Assembly: GCA_965242495.1 (NCBI GenBank) | Contig: OZ251446.1 | Span: forward strand, 3,348,001-3,412,000 | Length of the DNA: 64,000 nucleotides | Reading direction: 5' to 3' | Source of the DNA: CBDESN01 sp965242495 | Lineage (GTDB): Bacteria; Pseudomonadota; Alphaproteobacteria; MPNO01 | Part shown: in pieces, positions 8,695-20,024 of the stretch | How the letters are laid out: each line of letters begins with the position of its first letter | Position numbering within the stretch: position 1 is the first letter of the stretch | Translations under genes and position numbers: made by a program | The notes under the pieces: model-generated | What the model saw: the letters and a program-made list of their open reading frames with translations, nothing else | Databases searched by the model: none | What the model was told of the DNA's origin: nothing

Positions 8695-9290
8695 TCACCC
8701 GGGTTCCTTGGAAGACACCAGCCGCAGGCGTCGCTGCGCCGCAGGGTCGCATAGGCCTGCGTGACCGACTTTAGCCTTTCTTCCGCCCGCTTGTCGCCCC
8801 CGTTCGCATCGGGGTGCAGGCGTTTCACCAACGACTTGTAGCGGGCCTTGATCGCGGCGGCGCTGGCGGGAGGGTCGAGCGCCATTACCGCGAGCGCCGC
8901 CCGCTCCGCGCGCCCGACCGGAGATCGGGGCGGCGCGGCCTGGCGCCGGGGCCCGGCGTCGGGCGCGGGGTCGCGGCCGAACGGCCCGAACCCGTCGCGC
9001 ATCCGGGGCTTGCCGCCGCCCGCCGCGCTCCACGGCCAGGACGGCCGACGCCAGACGACGTCGGCGCGAAGATGCGCCTCGATCTCGTCCGCGTCCATGC
9101 CGGCGCAGTAGTCCCAGGATGCGTTGTACTGGCGGACGTGGTCGAGGCAGAACCAGACGAAGCGCCCCAGGTCGCGGCGCGAGCGGGGGGCGCGATAGGC
9201 CGCCGGCGCGGCGCAGCCGGGCGCGGCGCAGGATGCGGCGGATCGGACGCTCTCCGCCGGCGGCGGGTAGGTGTCGTCATGCGTCGGCAC
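8691..9290 (-). CDS. J-domain (DnaJ-like) protein upstream of cobST
   Basis: About 199 residues from a GTG at 9288-9290. The C-terminal ~60 residues are a J domain: LAVMALDPPASAAAIKARYKSLVKRLHPDANGG carries the HPD motif that stimulates DnaK-type chaperones. The N-terminal half has a small Cys-containing segment (CAAPGCAAPAAYRAP) and the FVWFCLDHVRQYNASWDYCAGM stretch of this alphaproteobacterial family, which commonly precedes cobS. It probably aids folding or assembly of the chelatase, but this comes from linkage. The GTG start is the best candidate; upstream sequence is shared with bolA's promoter region. Confidence 0.85.
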   Translation of the reverse strand: MPTHDDTYPPPAESVRSAASCAAPGCAAPAAYRAPRSRRDLGRFVWFCLDHVRQYNASWDYCAGMDADEIEAHLRADVVWRRPSWPWSAAGGGKPRMRDGFGPFGRDPAPDAGPRRQAAPPRSPVGRAERAALAVMALDPPASAAAIKARYKSLVKRLHPDANGGDKRAEERLKSVTQAYATLRRSDACGWCLPRNPGE

Positions 9291-9394
9291 CCCGGTAGTA
9301 TGGTGAGGCGGCCGGACGCTGGCAAGGCGGCTTGCGCGGCGGGCGGGTTCGCGCCACAGTCGCCGCCCGGGCAAGGCGGGCGGGAGATGTCGCG

Positions 9395-9676
9395 ATGGGG
9401 GTGGCGCAGACGTTGCGCGAGAAGCTGACCCGGGCGCTGGCGCCGGAGCGTCTCGAGATCGTCGACGAATCGCACCTCCACGTCGGCCATCCCGGGGCGC
9501 GGGAGGGCGGCGAGAGCCATTTCCGCATCGACGTCGTCTCGGCCGTCTTCGCCGGCCGGGCGCGCATCGCCCGGCATCGCCTGGTTCACGACATCCTCGC
9601 CGAAGAGATCGCCGGGCCGGTCCACGCGCTGTCGCTGACCGCGCGGACGCCGGACGAGGCGGGGCCGGCGGCGTAG
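9395..9676 (+). CDS. bolA: BolA family protein
   Basis: A 93-residue protein with the BolA/IbaG fold: LREKLTRALAPERLEIVDESHLHVGHPGAREGGESHFRIDVVS, then RIARHRLVHDILAEEI. The HxGH-type segment and the conserved R..RHRLV helix are visible. Family members bind monothiol glutaredoxins and 2Fe-2S clusters or act in stress responses. The ATG at 9395 follows a GGGAG. An upstream in-frame ATG at 9332 would add a non-conserved extension. It is divergent from the dnaJ-cobS-cobT operon, an arrangement common in alphaproteobacteria. Confidence 0.93.
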   Translation: MGVAQTLREKLTRALAPERLEIVDESHLHVGHPGAREGGESHFRIDVVSAVFAGRARIARHRLVHDILAEEIAGPVHALSLTARTPDEAGPAA

Positions 9677-9712
9677 CTCGCATTTCCGACCCCGGCGCCG
9701 CGCGGGCCGGGA

Positions 9713-11005
9713 TCAGTCCGGCCGCGCCGCGGTCTCGGACGGGGCCGGCGGCGTAACCTTGACCGACGTGATCTGATTGCGCCGACGCCCGACGATCTCG
9801 AAGCGGAAGCCGTGAAAGATGAAGGTCTGGCCGGCTTCGGGGATCAGCTTGGCTTCGTGGATCACCAGCCCGGCGATGGTCGCGGCCTCCTGGTCGGGCA
9901 GCTGCCAGTCGAAGCGGCGGTTGAGGTCGCGGACCGTGACGCCGCCGTCCACCAGATAGGAGCCGTCGTTCTGTCGGCGCAGGCCGACCGCCACGATGTC
10001 GTGCTCGTCGGAGATGTCGCCGACGATCTCCTCGATGATGTCCTCGAGCGTCACCACCCCCATCAGCGTCCCGTATTCGTCGACCACCAGGGCGAAGTGC
10101 TCGCGGCGGCGGCGAAACGCCTGCAGCTGGTCGAGCAGCGTCGTCGTCTCGGGAACGAACCACGGCGGGGTCATGACCGGTTCGAGGGGCAGGTCGTCCA
10201 GGTCCCCGCGATGGGTCGCGACCGGGCGCAGCAGCGCCTTGGCGTGGAGGATGCCGACGATGTTGTCGGGCTCGCCCCGCCATAGCGGGATCCGCGTATA
10301 CGGGCTCTCCAGCGCCTGGGCCACGATGCGGCCGACCGGCAGGTCGGCGTCGATGGTGGCCACGTCGGTGCGGTGGCGCATCACCATCCCGACCTCGACG
10401 TCGGCGAGATCGAGGACGCTGCGCAGCATGGCGCGCTCCTGGCTCCCGGCCGGTCCTCGGGCGCGATGCAGCTCGATCGCGCCGCGCAGCTCCTCCATCC
10501 TCCCGGCCCACTCCTCGTCGTCGCCGACGGGGACGCGGAACAGCCGCATGACCGCCCGCACGACGATCTGGACGGCGTCGCTGACCGGGGCCAGCAGCGC
10601 CACGACGACGCGCAGCGCCGGAGCGAGGGCCAGCGCCAACCGGTCGGCGTGGTGCAGGGCGTAGGTCTTGGGCAGGAGCTCGCCGAAGATCAGGACCAGC
10701 AGCGTCACCGCCGCGGTGGCGTAGATTACGCCGGCCTCGCCGACCGCGCCGATCAGCAGGCTCGTCGCCAGGGCCGAGGCGAGGATGTTGACCAGGTTGT
10801 TGCCGAGCAGGACGGCGCCGATCATCCGGTCCTTGCGCTCGCGCAGCCGGTTCACCAGCAGCGCCCGCCGGTCGCCCTTGCGCGCGCGCTGATGCATACG
10901 CGGCCGCGAGGCGACGGTGAACGCCGTCTCCGAGCCCGAGAAGAAGCCCGAGAGAACCAGCAGGACGGCGATGCCCGCCAGCGTCGCCAACATCGCGGTA
11001 GTCAT
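9713..11005 (-). CDS. CorC/HlyC family membrane protein (DUF21 + CBS)
   Basis: A 430-residue protein in the family's standard order. Residues ~1-185 are a CNNM/DUF21 transmembrane domain (FFSGSETAFTVASRPRMHQRA, then IGAVLLGNNLVNILAS and FGELLPKTYAL). Residues ~200-340 are a pair of CBS domains (VVDEYGTLMGVVTLEDIIEEIVGDI). The last ~80 are a CorC_HlyC FAD-like domain (DGSYLVDGGVTVRDLNRRFDW). Members are linked to Mg/Co efflux and were misnamed hemolysins. Inner membrane. It lies downstream of aroK-aroB with 40 bases between, so read-through is likely. Confidence 0.92.
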   Translation of the reverse strand: MTTAMLATLAGIAVLLVLSGFFSGSETAFTVASRPRMHQRARKGDRRALLVNRLRERKDRMIGAVLLGNNLVNILASALATSLLIGAVGEAGVIYATAAVTLLVLIFGELLPKTYALHHADRLALALAPALRVVVALLAPVSDAVQIVVRAVMRLFRVPVGDDEEWAGRMEELRGAIELHRARGPAGSQERAMLRSVLDLADVEVGMVMRHRTDVATIDADLPVGRIVAQALESPYTRIPLWRGEPDNIVGILHAKALLRPVATHRGDLDDLPLEPVMTPPWFVPETTTLLDQLQAFRRRREHFALVVDEYGTLMGVVTLEDIIEEIVGDISDEHDIVAVGLRRQNDGSYLVDGGVTVRDLNRRFDWQLPDQEAATIAGLVIHEAKLIPEAGQTFIFHGFRFEIVGRRRNQITSVKVTPPAPSETAARPD

Positions 11006-11045
11006 GGTTCAGCCGCTTTCGATCGAGATGGTCGTTCCGCGCGCG

Positions 11046-12161
11046 TCAACCCGCGATCGAGGCCTCCAGAACCGACGCCAGACGGGCGGGATCCACGTCG
11101 TCGCAGACGAAGGCGCGGCCGATTCCCCGCGCCAGTACGAATCGGAGCCTGCCGTCGCGGACCTTCTTGTCGGTTCGCATGTGCTCGATCAGCGCCGCCG
11201 CATCCCAGCGCCGCGGCCCGAGGCCGCCCAGCCCGGTCGGCAGGCCGGCGGCGGCGACGTGGCGCTCGACCCGCCGGGCGTCGTCCTGCGGGCAGAGGCC
11301 GAGCGCCGCCGACAGTCGGAACGCCAGCACCAGGCCGATGGCGACGGCCTCGCCGTGGATCAGCTCGCCGCCGTAACCGGTCTCCGCCTCCAGCGCATGG
11401 GCGAAGGTGTGTCCGAGATTGAGCAGCGCCCGCCGGCCCGATTCGCGCTCGTCGCCGGCGACGATGGCGGCCTTCGACCGGCAGCTGACGACGACGGCGC
11501 GTTCGAGCGCGTCGTCTTCGCCGTCGAGCGCGCGCCGCCCGTTGGCCTCCAGCCAGGCGAAGAAGTCGGGCCGGTCGATGAGCCCGTACTTGACGACCTC
11601 GGCATAGCCCGCGCGCAGTTGGCGGCGGTCGAGCGACCGCAGCGCGGCGATGTCGGCGAGCACCAGAAGCGGCTGGTGAAAGCTGCCGACCATGTTCTTC
11701 CCGTGCCGCGTGTTGATGGCGGTCTTGCCGCCGACGGCGCTGTCCACCTGGGCGAGCAGGGTGGTCGGCATCTGGACTACGCCGATGCCACGCAGGACGA
11801 CGCTGGCGGCGAAGCCCGCGATGTCGCCGACCACGCCGCCGCCGAGCGCGATCAGCATTGAGCCGCGCTCGGGCCGGAGGTCCAGGATGTCCTCGATCAG
11901 CGACCGGAGAGTCGGGAACTCCTTGGTCGTCTCGCCGGGCGGCAGCACGATATGGGCCTGCGCCACGCCGGCCTCCTCCAGCGCCGCCCGGAGCGGGTCG
12001 AGATAGAGCGGCGCCACGTCGCCGTCGGTGACGACGATCGCCGGCCGACCCCCGGCGAACGGGGTCAGGAAGCGGCCGGCCTCGCCGATCAGCCCCGCGC
12101 CCACATGGACGTCGTAGGCGCGGGCGCCGAGCGCGACCCGCAGCGTCGACCTGCCGCTCAC
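11046..12161 (-). CDS. aroB: 3-dehydroquinate synthase
   Basis: A 371-residue enzyme that converts DAHP to 3-dehydroquinate, step 2 of the shikimate pathway. Diagnostic stretches are LPPGETTKEFPTL, LIALGGGVVGDIAGFAAS, MPTTLLAQVDSAVGGKTAIN and NLGHTFAHALE, which hold the NAD-binding loop and the metal-binding Glu and His residues. The start is a GTG at 12159-12161 that overlaps the aroK stop (GTGA), so translation is coupled. Length matches the family. Confidence 0.96.
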   Translation of the reverse strand: MSGRSTLRVALGARAYDVHVGAGLIGEAGRFLTPFAGGRPAIVVTDGDVAPLYLDPLRAALEEAGVAQAHIVLPPGETTKEFPTLRSLIEDILDLRPERGSMLIALGGGVVGDIAGFAASVVLRGIGVVQMPTTLLAQVDSAVGGKTAINTRHGKNMVGSFHQPLLVLADIAALRSLDRRQLRAGYAEVVKYGLIDRPDFFAWLEANGRRALDGEDDALERAVVVSCRSKAAIVAGDERESGRRALLNLGHTFAHALEAETGYGGELIHGEAVAIGLVLAFRLSAALGLCPQDDARRVERHVAAAGLPTGLGGLGPRRWDAAALIEHMRTDKKVRDGRLRFVLARGIGRAFVCDDVDPARLASVLEASIAG

Positions 12162-12784
12162 GGCGAGGCCGGGGCGTCGAGGAACGCCCGTATCGCGTCG
12201 AGCAGCCTGGCCAGCGTCCTGCCCGGCGGCTCGCGTCCCGAATCGACGGCGATGTCGGCCTCGGCGTAGACCGGATGGCGCTCGGCGATGAGCCGTTCGA
12301 GCACGCGGCGCGGGTTGTCCGCTTTCACCAGAGCTTTCAGCAGAGGCCGGTCGTTCCGGCGCGAGACGCGGCTCAGCAGCAGCTCCAGGTCGGCGCGGAG
12401 CCAGATGGAGATGCCGCGTTCCCGGATGCGCCGGCGCGTGTGCGGATCCATGAAAGCCCCGCCGCCGGTCGCCATCACCTGGATCGGCCCGTCGAGCAGC
12501 CGCCCGATGACCCGGCGTTCGCCGTCGCGGAAGTCGCTCTCGCCGTAAAGGGCGAAGATGTCCTCGATGGAGCAGCCGGCGGCGGCCTCGATCTCGGCGT
12601 CGGCGTCGACGAAGGGCAGGTCGAGCCGGCGCGCGAGAATGCGCCCGATGCACGTCTTGCCCGCGCCCATCAGCCCGACCAGAACCAAGCTGCGCGGCGG
12701 CGCCGGCGTCTCGGCCGAACCGGTTCCGGCATCGGCGCCGGCGGGCGGCGTCACCGCCCGCGTCGTTGAACGCCTGTCGCGCAA
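12158..12784 (-). CDS. aroK: Shikimate kinase
   Basis: The core (about residues 32-200) has Walker A GLMGAGKT, the shikimate-binding FVDADAEIE, and VMATGGGAF, with a lid around RPLLK. It phosphorylates shikimate using ATP. It is coupled to aroB by a 4-base overlap, as in many proteobacteria. The ORF begins at a TTG (12784); a GTG ten codons later (12754) would also serve and removes part of a non-conserved tail, so the exact start is uncertain. The shared intergenic region to 12896 holds divergent promoters. Confidence 0.95.
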   Translation of the reverse strand: MRDRRSTTRAVTPPAGADAGTGSAETPAPPRSLVLVGLMGAGKTCIGRILARRLDLPFVDADAEIEAAAGCSIEDIFALYGESDFRDGERRVIGRLLDGPIQVMATGGGAFMDPHTRRRIRERGISIWLRADLELLLSRVSRRNDRPLLKALVKADNPRRVLERLIAERHPVYAEADIAVDSGREPPGRTLARLLDAIRAFLDAPASP

Positions 12785-12895
12785 ACTGTAGTCTGCCGCA
12801 GATTCGCCATAATCGGCCGATATATAGGGTCAATGCCGCCTGATGTCGCCAGGAATTGACCGTCGGCCCGCGGCCGGGGATTTGCAGGGACACGG

Positions 12896-13036
12896 ATGAG
12901 CAAGCTGACCGCGGCAATCCTCGCCGGCGCGCTCGCGCTGATCGTCGCCGGCGGCGTCCTGATCGCCGTATGGGGGGTTGCGCCCCCGTCGGCCGAGATC
13001 GAGAAGGTCCTCCCGGATGAACGCTTCCCGCGCTAG
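12896..13036 (+). CDS. Small single-pass membrane protein (46 aa)
   Basis: ATG at 12896 to TAG at 13036 encodes 46 residues: a short basic start, a hydrophobic helix (about residues 5-28, LTAAILAGALALIVAGGVLIAV), then PSAEIEKVLPDERFPR. Small proteins with one helix and a conserved (I/V)EKVLPDERFPR-like tail are found next to xerD in related alphaproteobacteria. The next gene starts inside its last codons (ATG at 13017), so the two are translationally coupled. No function is known to me. Confidence 0.7.
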   Translation: MSKLTAAILAGALALIVAGGVLIAVWGVAPPSAEIEKVLPDERFPR

Positions 13037-14852
13037 CCATGGGAGACCGCGCCGCGCCGCGCCGCTGATCGCCGCCGCGGCCGCCGTCGCGGTCGCCGGC
13101 GCGGCGGGACTGGCGGCGGCGCAGGTCGGCGAGCCGATCCGGCTCGCCCCGGCGGCGCCCGGCGATGCGCCCGTCCGCCTCGCCCCGCCGTCGGACGGAC
13201 GGCCCGCGCCCGAACCGGACGAAGCCCCGCCGCCCGCCGGCCGCGCGCGCATCGAGGTCAAGCCGCTGTCGGCCCTCGACGCCGATTCGGTCGGGTTGAT
13301 GGACGCCGCCCAGGGCGGGTTGGGTCCTGAGCTGTGGAGCGGGACTCCGCGCGCTCTGGTCGAGCGGCTGCTGCCGCGCCTCCCCGCCGCGCCCGGCTCG
13401 CGGGCGGCGCGCGCCCTGGCGCTCCGGCTGCTGCTTACCCGCGCCGCGGCGCCCGAGGGAGCGCCGACCGGGAACAGTCTTCTCGCCCTGCGGGTCGAGC
13501 GTCTGCTCGCCATGGGCGAGGTCGATTCGACGACGGCGCTGCTGCGCGTGGCGCCGCCGGAACTCGTCCATCCCGGCTTGGCGCGATCCGAGCTGGAGGC
13601 GCTGTTCTTCCGCAACGACAACGCCGGCGCCTGCGCCCGGGTGCGCCGGCATGCCGACGGCTACCGGGGCGGCTACTGGCGGCAGGCGAACGCCTTCTGC
13701 CTGGCGCTCGCGGGCGAATTCGCCCGGTCGTCGATGATCGCCGACCTGCTGCGCGAGCGCGACGGCGGCGCCCGTCCCGCCTTCTTCACGTTGATCGACG
13801 TGCTCGCCGGCCATCGCGACGCGGCGGTGGACAGCCTCGCGGACGCCGATGCGCTTCACCTCGCGATGATGCGCGCAGCCAGCCTGGAACTGCCGGCCGA
13901 CGTCGCCGGGTCGGCGCGCCCGGGCCTGCTGCGGGCGGTGGCGCGCAGCCCCAACGCGGCGCTCGAACTGCGTCTCGGGGCGGCCGAGCGAGCCGAGGCC
14001 ATGGGCGCGCTGTCGGTTGAGGAGCTGACCGAACTCTACGACGCGGTGACGTTCGACCCGGCGGCCTTCGCCGATCCGGTGGCGTCGGCGACGGCGATAT
14101 GGGGGCCGCGCGGCCGCGCGTTGCTGTTGCGCGCCGCCGCCCGCGCACGCGACGCGACGGCCAGGGCCGAAGCCCTGCGGCGGGGCTGGCGGCTCGCGCG
14201 CGAACTGGGCGGCCACGACCTGATGCAGCGCGCGAGCGTCCCGATCCTACTCGCCGTCGCGCCGTCGGAGGGGTTGGTCTGGTTCGCCGGCGACGCTGCG
14301 CGCGCGCTGTTCGCCGCCGGACGGACCGAATCCGCGCTCGCCTGGTTCGCTCTCGCCGACCGGCTCGCCCCGGCGAACGAGGAGGCGCGGGTCGCGGCGG
14401 ACTCGCTCCGGCCGCTGGCCGTCATCGCCGCGGCCGACGGTTCGATCGAGTGGGGACCGGCGCAGATGGCGCAATGGTGGAGCGAGCGGCGCGACCGGGC
14501 CGGCGACCGGGCCGACGACGGGGCCAGAGCCGGGGCGCTGCTGCTGTGCAGCATGTTGGACGCCCTGGGCGTACCGGTCGACGACGAGATGTGGAAGGCG
14601 CTGCTGGATCCGGTCGCGCCAGGCGGCGGACGCGCGCCCGATGCGGCTCTCTGGCATGCGCTCGACCGCGCCGCCAGGGCGTCCCGGCGCGGCGAGGTCG
14701 TTCTGCTGGCGCTGCTCGCGATCGGCGACGACGAGCCGGGCGCCGCGAACCCGCTGACGCTCGCGGCCGCGGTCGGCGCGCTGCGCCGCGTCGGCCTCGA
14801 GGCGCCGGCGCGCGCGCTGGCTCTCGAAGCCGCGGTCGCGGCCGCGCCATGA
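13017..14852 (+). CDS. Exported TPR-like hypothetical protein upstream of xerD
   Basis: From the ATG at 13017, 611 residues. The N-terminus is a signal peptide (arginines, then an Ala/Val-rich core ending GLAAAQ), so it is probably periplasmic. The rest is a long, Ala/Leu/Arg-rich chain of helical pairs (RALALRLLLTRAAA, ALAWFALADRLAPANEEARVAADSL) resembling degenerate TPR repeats. Homologues have been labelled 'antifreeze glycopeptide polyprotein' in some genomes, a name with no support here. It overlaps xerD by 4 bases (ATGA at 14849-14852), and the pairing with xerD is conserved. Function is unknown. Confidence 0.75.
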   Translation: MNASRASHGRPRRAAPLIAAAAAVAVAGAAGLAAAQVGEPIRLAPAAPGDAPVRLAPPSDGRPAPEPDEAPPPAGRARIEVKPLSALDADSVGLMDAAQGGLGPELWSGTPRALVERLLPRLPAAPGSRAARALALRLLLTRAAAPEGAPTGNSLLALRVERLLAMGEVDSTTALLRVAPPELVHPGLARSELEALFFRNDNAGACARVRRHADGYRGGYWRQANAFCLALAGEFARSSMIADLLRERDGGARPAFFTLIDVLAGHRDAAVDSLADADALHLAMMRAASLELPADVAGSARPGLLRAVARSPNAALELRLGAAERAEAMGALSVEELTELYDAVTFDPAAFADPVASATAIWGPRGRALLLRAAARARDATARAEALRRGWRLARELGGHDLMQRASVPILLAVAPSEGLVWFAGDAARALFAAGRTESALAWFALADRLAPANEEARVAADSLRPLAVIAAADGSIEWGPAQMAQWWSERRDRAGDRADDGARAGALLLCSMLDALGVPVDDEMWKALLDPVAPGGGRAPDAALWHALDRAARASRRGEVVLLALLAIGDDEPGAANPLTLAAAVGALRRVGLEAPARALALEAAVAAAP

Positions 14853-15793
14853 CCGGCGGCGGTTCGGCGGGCGATGCGCCCGGCGTGGCTGCGCCCCCGT
14901 CTCCCCATCTCGAAACCTTTCTCGAGATGATGGCGGCGGAGCGCGGCGCGTCGGTCAACACGGTCCTCGCCTATCGGCGGGACTTGGCCGACTTCGCGGC
15001 GTTTCTCGCCGCGCGCGGGACGCCGCTCCAGGCCGCGGACGCGGCGGCGGTGCGGCGGTATCTGGCGACGCTGGCGGACCGGCGGCTGGCGGCCCCGACC
15101 GCGGCGCGCCGGTTGTCGACGCTGCGGCAGTTCTACCGGTTTCTGATCGGCGAAGGCGTGCGCGAGGACGACCCCTGCGCCGTCGTCGACGGGCCGCGGC
15201 CGGCGCGGCCGCTGCCCCGACTCCTCGACGAGGACGAGGTTGCGCGACTGCTGGCCGCGGCCTGGGCGGCGGAAGGCCCGCAGGGCGCGCGGCTGGCTGC
15301 GCTGATGGAACTGCTCTATGCGACGGGCCTCCGCGTTTCGGAGCTGGTCGGGCTGCCGCTCGCCGGGCTGAGCCGCGACCGACGGCTGGTGATCGTGCGC
15401 GGCAAGGGCGACAAGGAGCGCGCCGTCCCGCTCGGCGACGCCGCCGGCGAGGCGCTGCGCGCCTACCTGCCGCAGCGCAAGGCCTTCGCCGACCCGGCGT
15501 CGCCCTTCCTGTTCCCGTCGCGCGCGGCGGCCGGCCATCTGACCCGCGCGCGTTTCACCCAGCTGCTCAAGCGACTCGCCCTCGATGCGGGGATCGACCC
15601 CGCGCGCGTGTCGCCCCACGTCCTCCGCCATGCATTCGCCAGCCATCTCCTGGCCCACGGGGCGGACTTGCGCAGCGTGCAGCGGATGCTCGGCCACGCC
15701 GACATCGCGACCACCCAGATCTACACCCATGTTCTGGAAGGCCGGCTGAAGGCGGTGGTCTGGCGGCATCACCCGCTCGCCGACAAGGGGTGA
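14849..15793 (+). CDS. xerD: Site-specific tyrosine recombinase XerD
   Basis: A 314-residue recombinase with N-terminal SAM-like DNA-binding domain (LETFLEMMAAERGASVNTVLAYRRDL) and C-terminal catalytic domain. All catalytic residues are present: R162 (TGLRVSEL), K186 (RGKGDKER), H257 and R260 (SPHVLRHAFASH), H283 (LGHAD) and nucleophile Y292 (QIYTHV). With XerC it resolves chromosome dimers at dif. It is the chromosomal housekeeping enzyme rather than a phage integrase, judging by its standard length and place between conserved genes. Confidence 0.95.
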   Translation: MTGGGSAGDAPGVAAPPSPHLETFLEMMAAERGASVNTVLAYRRDLADFAAFLAARGTPLQAADAAAVRRYLATLADRRLAAPTAARRLSTLRQFYRFLIGEGVREDDPCAVVDGPRPARPLPRLLDEDEVARLLAAAWAAEGPQGARLAALMELLYATGLRVSELVGLPLAGLSRDRRLVIVRGKGDKERAVPLGDAAGEALRAYLPQRKAFADPASPFLFPSRAAAGHLTRARFTQLLKRLALDAGIDPARVSPHVLRHAFASHLLAHGADLRSVQRMLGHADIATTQIYTHVLEGRLKAVVWRHHPLADKG

Positions 15794-15796
15794 CGG

Positions 15797-16768
15797 GTGG
15801 CCGACAACCGGACCCCCGGCTTTCTCGACTTCGAGCGGTCGATCGCCGAGCTCGAGGGCAAGATCGAGGAGTTGCGGCATCTCGGCGACGCCGACGACAT
15901 CCGGGTGGCCGGCGAGGTCCGGCGGCTCGAGACCCGCGTCGCGCGGCTTCTCAAGCAGACCTACGCCAAGCTCACCGCCTGGCAGCGCGTGCAGGTGGCG
16001 CGCCATGCCGGCCGGCCGCATTGCGGGGACTATATCGACGGCCTGATCGAGGCGTTCACGCCGCTGGCGGGCGACCGGACCTTCGCCGACGACGAGGCGG
16101 TCGTCGGCGGGCTGGGGCGCTTCCGCGGACGGTCGGTGGTCGTGCTGGGACAGGAGAAGGGAGCCGAGACCGAGAGCCGTGTGAAGCATAATTTCGGCAT
16201 GGCCCGGCCCGAGGGTTACCGCAAGGCGCAGCGGCTGATGCGGCTCGCCGAGCGGTTCGGCCTGCCGGTGGTCACGCTGGTGGACACGCCCGGGGCCTAT
16301 CCGGGCGTGGGCGCGGAGGAGCGCGGCCAAGCCGAGGCCATCGCGCGCTCGATCGAGACCTGTCTCGACCTCCGCGTTCCCCTGGTCAGCGTGGTCGTCG
16401 GCGAGGGCGGCTCGGGCGGGGCGGTGGCCCTCGCCGCGGCCAACGTGGTGCTGATGATGGAGCACGCGATCTATTCCGTCATCTCGCCCGAAGGCTGCGC
16501 CTCGATCCTGTGGCGTGACGGCAATCACGCCGGGGAGGCGGCCGAGGCGCTCAAGCTGACCGCCGTCGATCTGAAGAGGCTGGGCGTCGTCGACGGCGTC
16601 ATCGAGGAGCCGCTGGGGGCGGCGCACCGCGCGCCGGCGGAGGCGATCCGGTCGGTCGGCGACGGCGTCGAAGCCGCCTTGGAATCGCTGACCGGCCTCG
16701 ACGGGGACGGGCTGCGGTCGATGCGCCGGGAGAAATTCCTCGCCATGGGGCGCGTCCCGACGGCGTAG
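15797..16768 (+). CDS. accA: Acetyl-CoA carboxylase carboxyltransferase subunit alpha
   Basis: 323 residues from a GTG 3 bases after xerD's stop. Typical AccA features are FLDFERSIAELEGKIEELRHL at the N-terminus and, in the crotonase-like core, FGMARPEGYRKAQRLMRLAE, VTLVDTPGAYPGVGAEERGQAEAIA and VVGEGGSGGAVALA. With AccD it transfers the carboxyl group from carboxybiotin to acetyl-CoA, the committed step of fatty acid synthesis. The xerD-accA order is common in alphaproteobacteria. Confidence 0.97.
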   Translation: MADNRTPGFLDFERSIAELEGKIEELRHLGDADDIRVAGEVRRLETRVARLLKQTYAKLTAWQRVQVARHAGRPHCGDYIDGLIEAFTPLAGDRTFADDEAVVGGLGRFRGRSVVVLGQEKGAETESRVKHNFGMARPEGYRKAQRLMRLAERFGLPVVTLVDTPGAYPGVGAEERGQAEAIARSIETCLDLRVPLVSVVVGEGGSGGAVALAAANVVLMMEHAIYSVISPEGCASILWRDGNHAGEAAEALKLTAVDLKRLGVVDGVIEEPLGAAHRAPAEAIRSVGDGVEAALESLTGLDGDGLRSMRREKFLAMGRVPTA

Positions 16769-16796
16769 CCCGGACAGGATGTCCCGGCCGGCGCGT

Positions 16797-19622
<2,826 letters not shown>

Positions 19623-19672
19623 CGCCTCTGGGGGAACCGGCGCCGCGAGACCCCGCGCGACGCGATGCCCCA

Positions 19673-19701
19673 GAGATAGACAGCGGGCCGCGCCCTGTCA
19701 A
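19673..19701 (-). promoter_or_regulatory. Sigma-70-type promoter of secA
   Basis: On the minus strand TTGACA (19701-19696), a 17-base spacer and TATCTC (19678-19673) precede the secA ATG (19622) by about 50 bases. The -35 is a consensus hexamer. Confidence 0.65.
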
Positions 19702-20024
19702 CGCGGGGGGCGCAGGCGTGCGCGTCCGGTTCGTGCGTCGCGCGCATTGTCCCGCCGCCCGGCGTCCACACGCCGGCGGCGGGGAACCGGGGCTTGGTCC
19801 CGGCTATCCGCTGCCCGTTGTCCGCCGTTTCCGCCGCGCCGCCGTCGTCGAGCGGAACTGCCCGATCGGATGGGGACGCCGTCATAAGGAGGGCGCCGGC
19901 GGTTTCCCCGATACGATCCGTTCCTACTATCCCGCCGGAGTTATCGGAGTCTCACGAGACGCCGCGGTCATGCTGAAGCGGCTGACGCTCCGTAGTCGAT
20001 GCCGGAACGGCGCCGCGCTTCTGC
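19702..20024. other. Gene-free stretch between secA and the leader/CFL-box gene
   Basis: About 320 bases with only overlapping short frames that match nothing I recognise. A TCTCACG motif near 19950 faintly resembles the terminal sequence seen at the IS1595 scars, but this is too short to call. No RNA gene or maturase fragment is visible. Confidence 0.4.

Noticed and set aside
9713..11005. Hemolysin.
   Set aside because: The DUF21-CBS-CorC_HlyC layout is the ion-transport-linked family; the hemolysin name is historical.
14849..15793. Phage or integron-type integrase marking a mobile island.
   Set aside because: Length, motifs and the conserved accA neighbour identify housekeeping XerD.
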